Part shown: one piece after another, positions 59,277-64,000 of the stretch
Position numbering within the stretch: the first letter of the stretch is position 1
Layout: every line of letters begins with the position of its first letter
From: Treponema sp. UBA4873
Lineage (GTDB): Bacteria > Spirochaetota > Spirochaetia > Treponematales > Treponemataceae
NCBI GenBank assembly: GCA_002399405.1
Contig: DHDP01000016.1
Coordinates: forward strand, 1 to 64,000
Length of the DNA stretch: 64,000 nucleotides
Direction of reading: 5' to 3'
Notes under the pieces: model-generated
Told to the model about the DNA's origin: nothing
Seen by the model: the letters and a program-made list of their open reading frames with translations, nothing else
The model's database searches: none
Program-made: the position numbers and the translations under genes

Positions 59277-61532
59277 ATGATTCAGAGAACTGAGTGGGAA
59301 GGGTTTAAAGGTACTCTTTGGCGCGGTGAAATCAATGTCCGCGATTTTATACAGCACAACTATACGCCTTTCAACGGCGATAAATCGTTTTTGACTTGTC
59401 CGACTGACGCTACGGCCAGATTGTGGGATGAACTTCAGAAACTTCAGAAAGAGGAGCGCGCGAAAGGCGGCGTCCTTGATATGGATACTGACGTCGTTTC
59501 TTCGCTCACGTCGCACGGTCCGGGATACATCGGTGCGGACGGAAAGACGCTTGAGAAAATCGTCGGCCTTCAGACTGATAAGCCGCTCAAACGCGCGTTC
59601 ATGCCGTACGGCGGAATAAAGATGGCCGAAGAGGCGTGCGAAATGTACGGCTATACGCCGAGTCCCGAACTTCACCGGATTTTCACCGACTATCACAAGA
59701 CTCACAATCAGGGCGTGTTCGACGTATACACGCCGGAAATAAAGGCTGCCCGTAAGAATAAAATCATCACAGGTCTTCCGGACACGTACGGACGCGGACG
59801 GATTGTCGGCGACTACCGCCGCATCGCTCTGTACGGGATCGACTATCTCATCGAACAGAAAAAGCACGATTTCGACAACATCGGCGGAAACGGTGAAATG
59901 ACTGAGGACGTCGTGCGTCTGCGCGAGGAAGTCGCGGACCAGATAAAAGCGCTTCACGGCATGAAGGAGATGGCCGCTGTGTACGGTTTCGACATCTCCG
60001 GGCCGGCGAAAAACGCGCAGGAAGCGTTCCAGTGGCTCTACTTCGGCTACCTTGCCGCAATCAAAACACAGAACGGCGCCGCGATGAGCGTGGGCCGTAT
60101 TTCGACGTTCCTCGACATTTACATCGAGCGCGACATGAAGAGCGGTTCGCTCTCCGAACATGAAGCGCAGGAACTTGTCGACCATATTGTCATGAAGTTC
60201 CGCATGGTAAAGTTCGCGCGCATCAAGAGCTACAACGAGCTGTTCTCCGGCGATCCCGTCTGGGCGACGCTCGAAGTCGGCGGACTCGGACAGGACGGCC
60301 GTTCGATGGTTACGAAGAACGACTACCGCTTCCTCCACACGCTCGAAAACATGGGGCCCGCGCCCGAGCCGAACCTCACCGTGCTTTACTCGTCACGTCT
60401 GCCGGAAAATTTCAAGGAATACGCGGGATATATCAGCGTCACGACGTCTTCGATACAGTATGAAAACGACGACGTCATGCGTCCGATATGGGGCGACGAT
60501 TACTCGATCTGCTGCTGCGTTTCCGCGACGGAAACCGGAAAAGAGATGCAGTTTTTCGGAGCCCGCGCGAATCTCGCGAAATGTCTGCTCTACGCGATTA
60601 ACGGCGGCGTCGACGGCATTACGGGCATACAGGTTGGACCCGCGTACGCGCCTGTTACGTCCGAGTATCTCGACTACGATGACCTTGTCGCGAAATACTC
60701 CAAAATGATGGGCTGGCTCGCAGGGGTGTACGTGAATACGCTCAACCTCATCCACTACATGCACGATAAATATTATTATGAGGCGGCAGAGATGGCGCTG
60801 ATAGATACCGACGTGCGCCGCACGTTTGCGACAGGCATCGCAGGGTTCTCCCACGTCGTCGATTCGCTTTCCGCAGTAAAATATGCGAAAGTAAAAGTTA
60901 TCCGCGGGGAAAACGGACTTGCGAAAGATTTTGAAATCGAGGGTGATTTTCCCCGGTACGGCAACGACGACGACCGCGCGGACGATATTGCCGTATGGCT
61001 GCTCCGCACGTTCCTTGAGAAAATCAAGGAGCATCCGACATACCGCAACTCGGAACCGACGACGTCGATATTAACAATCACGTCGAACGTCGTGTACGGA
61101 AAAGCGACGGGCGCGCTTCCCGACGGACGGAAAGCCGGCGAGCCGCTCTCCCCGGGTGCAAACCCGAGCTACGGCGCGGAAAAGAACGGACTGCTTGCGT
61201 CGCTCAACTCGGTGGCGAAAGTTCCGTACGAGTACGCGCTCGACGGCATTTCGAACACGCAGACAATCAGTCCGGGAGCGCTCGGACACGACGACGGGGA
61301 ACGCAGCAGAAAACTCGCTGCGATTCTCGACGGCTATTTCGATCAGGGCGCGCATCACCTGAACGTGAACGTGTTCGGCGTCGACAAGCTCAAGGACGCG
61401 ATGGAACATCCTGAAAAACCCGAGTACGCGAACTTCACGATACGCGTTTCGGGCTACGCGGTTAAGTTCATCAGCCTTACGCGCGAGCAGCAGCTCGACG
61501 TTATTTCGCGCAGCAGCCACGAGGTATTGTGA
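59277..61532 (+). CDS. pflB: formate C-acetyltransferase (pyruvate formate-lyase)
   Basis: 751 residues from the ATG at 59277 (AGGAG upstream); an earlier in-frame start at 59205 lacks one. Glycyl-radical enzyme converting pyruvate and CoA to acetyl-CoA and formate during anaerobic fermentation. Motifs: MPYGGIKMAEEACEMYGY, the active-site cysteines in SICCCVSATETGK (Cys412-414), and the radical loop RVSGYAVKF with Gly726. Ends by overlapping the pflA GTG start (GTGA). Its presence indicates a fermentative anaerobe. Confidence 0.97.
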   Translation: MIQRTEWEGFKGTLWRGEINVRDFIQHNYTPFNGDKSFLTCPTDATARLWDELQKLQKEERAKGGVLDMDTDVVSSLTSHGPGYIGADGKTLEKIVGLQTDKPLKRAFMPYGGIKMAEEACEMYGYTPSPELHRIFTDYHKTHNQGVFDVYTPEIKAARKNKIITGLPDTYGRGRIVGDYRRIALYGIDYLIEQKKHDFDNIGGNGEMTEDVVRLREEVADQIKALHGMKEMAAVYGFDISGPAKNAQEAFQWLYFGYLAAIKTQNGAAMSVGRISTFLDIYIERDMKSGSLSEHEAQELVDHIVMKFRMVKFARIKSYNELFSGDPVWATLEVGGLGQDGRSMVTKNDYRFLHTLENMGPAPEPNLTVLYSSRLPENFKEYAGYISVTTSSIQYENDDVMRPIWGDDYSICCCVSATETGKEMQFFGARANLAKCLLYAINGGVDGITGIQVGPAYAPVTSEYLDYDDLVAKYSKMMGWLAGVYVNTLNLIHYMHDKYYYEAAEMALIDTDVRRTFATGIAGFSHVVDSLSAVKYAKVKVIRGENGLAKDFEIEGDFPRYGNDDDRADDIAVWLLRTFLEKIKEHPTYRNSEPTTSILTITSNVVYGKATGALPDGRKAGEPLSPGANPSYGAEKNGLLASLNSVAKVPYEYALDGISNTQTISPGALGHDDGERSRKLAAILDGYFDQGAHHLNVNVFGVDKLKDAMEHPEKPEYANFTIRVSGYAVKFISLTREQQLDVISRSSHEVL

Positions 61533-62305
61533 GCACGCTGACCGGTGCGGATTCCCGGGGATACGTTCATTCGACCGAGACGTTCGGCTCCGTGGACGGC
61601 CCGGGAATCCGGTATATTATTTTTCTTGCAGGATGTCCGCTCCGCTGCGCGTTCTGCCACAATCCCGACACGTGGGCGCATAACGGCGTGCGCATGTCCG
61701 CATCCGAAGTGATGAAGACTGCGCTGCGTTACCGCCCGTACTGGAAAGACGGCGGCGGCATAACGGTGAGCGGCGGCGAACCTCTCGCGCAGATCGACTT
61801 TCTTCTGTCGCTTTTTTCACTCGCAAAAGAGCAGGGGGTGAGCACGGTGATCGATACCGCCGGCTCGCCTTTTACGTACGACGAACCGTGGTTTACGAAA
61901 TTTAATAATCTCATGAACATGACGGATCTGATTCTCCTCGACATAAAACACATAGACGAAGAGGAACATATAAAACTTACGGGAAAGACGGGAAAAAACA
62001 TCAAAGAGATGGCGCTGTACCTTTCCGAAACCGGAAAACCCGTATGGATCCGGCACGTGCTCATTCCCGGCATTACGGACAACGACGAGTATCTTGTCAG
62101 GACGCGTGATTTTATCAGGACGCTCGGAAACGTCGAGCGGGTCGAAGTACTTCCGTATCACACGTTCGGAGTTTATAAATGGAAAGAACTCGGCCTTGAT
62201 TACCGGCTCGACGGCGTCGAGTCTCCGACTGAGGAGCGCATCAGAAACGCGGAAACTATTCTCGAAACGGCGGAATACACCGGCTGGCAGAAAGAATTCA
62301 GATAA
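61529..62305 (+). CDS. pflA: pyruvate formate-lyase activating enzyme
   Basis: 258 residues, GTG start at 61529 overlapping the pflB stop. Radical-SAM protein that installs the glycyl radical on PflB. The cluster motif is CPLRCAFCHNPD; other features are VDGPGIRYIIFLAGC, VSGGEPLAQIDFLL, LLDIKHIDEEEH and IRHVLIPGITDN with a C-terminal RVEVLPYHTFG. Normal length. Translational coupling to pflB keeps enzyme and activase together. Confidence 0.96.
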   Translation: MSTLTGADSRGYVHSTETFGSVDGPGIRYIIFLAGCPLRCAFCHNPDTWAHNGVRMSASEVMKTALRYRPYWKDGGGITVSGGEPLAQIDFLLSLFSLAKEQGVSTVIDTAGSPFTYDEPWFTKFNNLMNMTDLILLDIKHIDEEEHIKLTGKTGKNIKEMALYLSETGKPVWIRHVLIPGITDNDEYLVRTRDFIRTLGNVERVEVLPYHTFGVYKWKELGLDYRLDGVESPTEERIRNAETILETAEYTGWQKEFR

Positions 62306-62381
62306 CATTATCATTTATTGAAGTATTTTAAATACTGGTTTATACTCTACATCAGATTCATTATTCGAACGAGGTGTAAAA

Positions 62382-62990
62382 ATGAAGAGAAGCTTTCCTG
62401 TATATCTTGTAGCTGCCGTTGCTGCTGTCTGTATGCTGGCGTCGTGTGCGACGACTGTGGAACGCGTCAAAGCCGACGATGTCGTCGATCTTGACGGCTA
62501 CTGGAACGACAGCGACGTACGCATCGTGTGCGAATCACTTATAAGCGACTGCATAAAATCTCCCCGGATTGCCAACTATAAAAAAGAAAACGGGCGCAAT
62601 CCCGTTGCAATAATCGGAAAAATAAGCAACGACAGCGACGAGCATATCGACACGTCGATAGTCGCGAAAAAGTTCCAGAACGCAATAATTAACGGGGGCG
62701 TCATGGATTTTGTTTCGGACAAAAATGAACGCGAGGAACTGCGCGGGGAACGCCTCGACCAGCAGGACAACGCGAGCGAAGAGACGGCGAAAGCGATCGG
62801 CAACGAGACAGGCGCCGATTTCATGCTGCTCGGCTCCATCAAGACAATCGTACAGACGGAAGGAAGAAAATCGGTCCGCGCCTATTTCGTGTATGCGGAG
62901 CTCCACGATCTCGAGACGAACAGGATAATCTGGAGCGGCGAAAACGACGGAATCAAGAAGGTTATAAACAGACCTGCCGCAAAAATGTAA
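62382..62990 (+). CDS. LpoB-like penicillin-binding protein activator lipoprotein
   Basis: 202 residues. Signal peptide with lipobox (VCMLASC). The body matches LpoB-type proteins: RNPVAIIGKISNDSDEHID, a helix FQNAIINGGVMDFV, QDNASEETAKAIGNETGADF and MLLGSIKTIVQ with ELHDLETNRIIWSGEND. In enterobacteria LpoB reaches through peptidoglycan to stimulate PBP1B; the role here is inferred. The start has GAGGTG upstream. Followed 9 nt later by another lipoprotein gene in the same direction. Confidence 0.85.
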   Translation: MKRSFPVYLVAAVAAVCMLASCATTVERVKADDVVDLDGYWNDSDVRIVCESLISDCIKSPRIANYKKENGRNPVAIIGKISNDSDEHIDTSIVAKKFQNAIINGGVMDFVSDKNEREELRGERLDQQDNASEETAKAIGNETGADFMLLGSIKTIVQTEGRKSVRAYFVYAELHDLETNRIIWSGENDGIKKVINRPAAKM

Positions 62991-62999
62991 TCTGCTTCC

Positions 63000-64000
63000 A
63001 TGTTGATGAAACGTGTTCTTAAAATTTTTTCCGCGGTTCTCGTGGCAGGGGTGCTTTTGTGCTCGTGCGCGTCGGTGTCTTCGTCGGCGGGACTTCAATC
63101 GTCGGCACATCCTAAAAAAATCAGGTACAACGAAAAGCGGTTCAACAGTGCGCTTGCGAAGGGTGATTTCACTTCGTGTGCGGGAATGCTTCTCGGGCAG
63201 AACGTAAGCGGAAACGATGTCATCCGCCAGAATCTCGACATAGCGATGCTCGAACATTACGCGAAGGCATACGGGGCGTCGAACGAAATATGCAATAAGA
63301 CGGACGGGCTTATGCATGACGCCGTCACGAAAAGCATAACAAAGACGGTCGCGTCGGCGACGCTCAACGAAAACGCGTCGGAATACACCGGCACCGTGTA
63401 CGAGTATCTCTACATAAACGTGTTCAACGCGCTCAATTATTACAATCAGGGAAACATGGAGGACGCGCTCGTCGAGATTCGTAAAATTAATAACAAACAG
63501 CGCGAGTACATCACGAAATACGGAGAGGCCGCTCTGCAGCAGGTACAGGCGGATACGAAGGATATAACCGACGCCGATTATGCGGCGCGGTTTTTCGGAA
63601 TCAACGTGCCCGCCCTCAAGGCGAAATCTCCGCCGGCGGCGACGGAAGCGGACGTTTTCCGCGATTCGGCCGCTGCACGGTATTTGAGCATGGTGTTCAT
63701 GATGATGAACGGCGACGGCGGCAACGCGCGCGTCGACCGCGACGTTCTTGCAAAGCTGAATCCGGGATTCGACGCGGACAGCGAACTTGCGATACCTGAC
63801 GGAAAGGGCCGCCTCGACGTCGTCGCTTTCAGCAACCTTATCGGACGGCGCTATGAGCAGGCGTTTTATTTTCCGGGAGACGTCGTAAGCGGAGTGCTCG
63901 CCGCCGGCTCTCATATTGTGGGGAGGGGCCCCGAGTCGCTTATAATGCTTCCGCCGCTTGCGGACGGTGTTGAAATTCCCGCATTCAGAATCAAATTCGT
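63000..64000 (+). CDS. lipoprotein, COG3014-like, truncated by window end
   Basis: Partial gene running off the window; about 333 codons visible. Start ATG at 63000 (M-L-M); the ATG at 63006 is equally possible. Signal peptide with lipobox (VLLCSC). The helical body has TPR-like features (EHYAKAYGASNEICNKTDG, YEYLYINVFNALNYYNQGNM, EDALVEIRKINNKQREYI). This order of lipoprotein, helical repeats and an acidic-Gly turn resembles COG3014 proteins, which I recall occurring next to LpoB genes. Its position supports a joint role in cell-wall synthesis. The C-terminus is not visible. Confidence 0.72.
   Translation, partial: MLMKRVLKIFSAVLVAGVLLCSCASVSSSAGLQSSAHPKKIRYNEKRFNSALAKGDFTSCAGMLLGQNVSGNDVIRQNLDIAMLEHYAKAYGASNEICNKTDGLMHDAVTKSITKTVASATLNENASEYTGTVYEYLYINVFNALNYYNQGNMEDALVEIRKINNKQREYITKYGEAALQQVQADTKDITDADYAARFFGINVPALKAKSPPAATEADVFRDSAAARYLSMVFMMMNGDGGNARVDRDVLAKLNPGFDADSELAIPDGKGRLDVVAFSNLIGRRYEQAFYFPGDVVSGVLAAGSHIVGRGPESLIMLPPLADGVEIPAFRIKF

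Overview
This window reads as a chromosomal segment of a spirochaete, most likely a Treponema. That is an inference from gene content: chemotaxis cheR/cheB, a FliL-like protein, gatCAB, pyruvate formate-lyase, spirochaete-type surface proteins and an attC-like integron site. No rRNA, tRNA or CRISPR array was recognised. Most of the window has a moderately high GC content; the first 3.1 kb is visibly richer in AT and looks like an acquired accessory segment.

Layout. 1-3.1 kb: a cut-off IS1182-type transposase with a frameshift, an attC-like palindrome, a remnant of a second transposase, and two small secreted proteins. 3.1-12.1 kb: an AraC-regulated sugar locus holding a DUF5107/TPR protein, an AraC-type regulator, an arabinose/galactose-type ABC transporter whose binding protein carries an in-frame TGA, and an aldose epimerase. 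12.2-18.6 kb: argJ-argB, a large surface protein, argD. 18.6-22.1 kb: gatCAB. 22.1-26.6 kb: a c-di-GMP phosphodiesterase-type receptor and a run of small genes of unknown role. 26.6-34.6 kb: an alpha-galactoside locus with a LacI regulator, two permeases, a binding protein again broken by an in-frame TGA, a GH36 alpha-galactosidase and a class II aldolase gene eroded by internal deletions. 34.6-38.4 kb: glycerate uptake and phosphorylation with a CdaR-type regulator. 38.5-43.9 kb: rny, then pyrG-lptC-lptA-lptB. 44.0-46.1 kb: cheR-cheB. 46.1-53.2 kb: polyprenyl synthetase, TPR and RseC genes, rlmE, an M23 peptidase, an ECF sigma/anti-sigma pair, a FliL-like gene and hflX. 53.3-58.1 kb: a two-TM protein with an acidic repeat tail, then a thioesterase-metN-small ORF-metI operon. 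58.1-64 kb: a DMT transporter, pflB-pflA, an LpoB-like lipoprotein and a partial COG3014-like lipoprotein.

Most notable observations. (1) Many genes that begin transcription units have a -10 hexamer ending only 6-8 nt before the ATG and usually no Shine-Dalgarno, implying leaderless mRNAs, whereas genes inside operons carry GGAGG-type sites. (2) CTP synthase has an intact synthetase half, but the nucleophilic Cys of its glutaminase half is Asp. (3) Two different sugar-binding-protein genes are each interrupted once by TGA, at positions where a Trp codon fits, while the rest of each transporter is intact. (4) A shared operator-like element with two TTGC half-sites 21 bp apart lies in both divergent intergenic regions of the AraC locus. 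(5) A palindromic -10 box serves both directions between hflX and its divergent neighbour.
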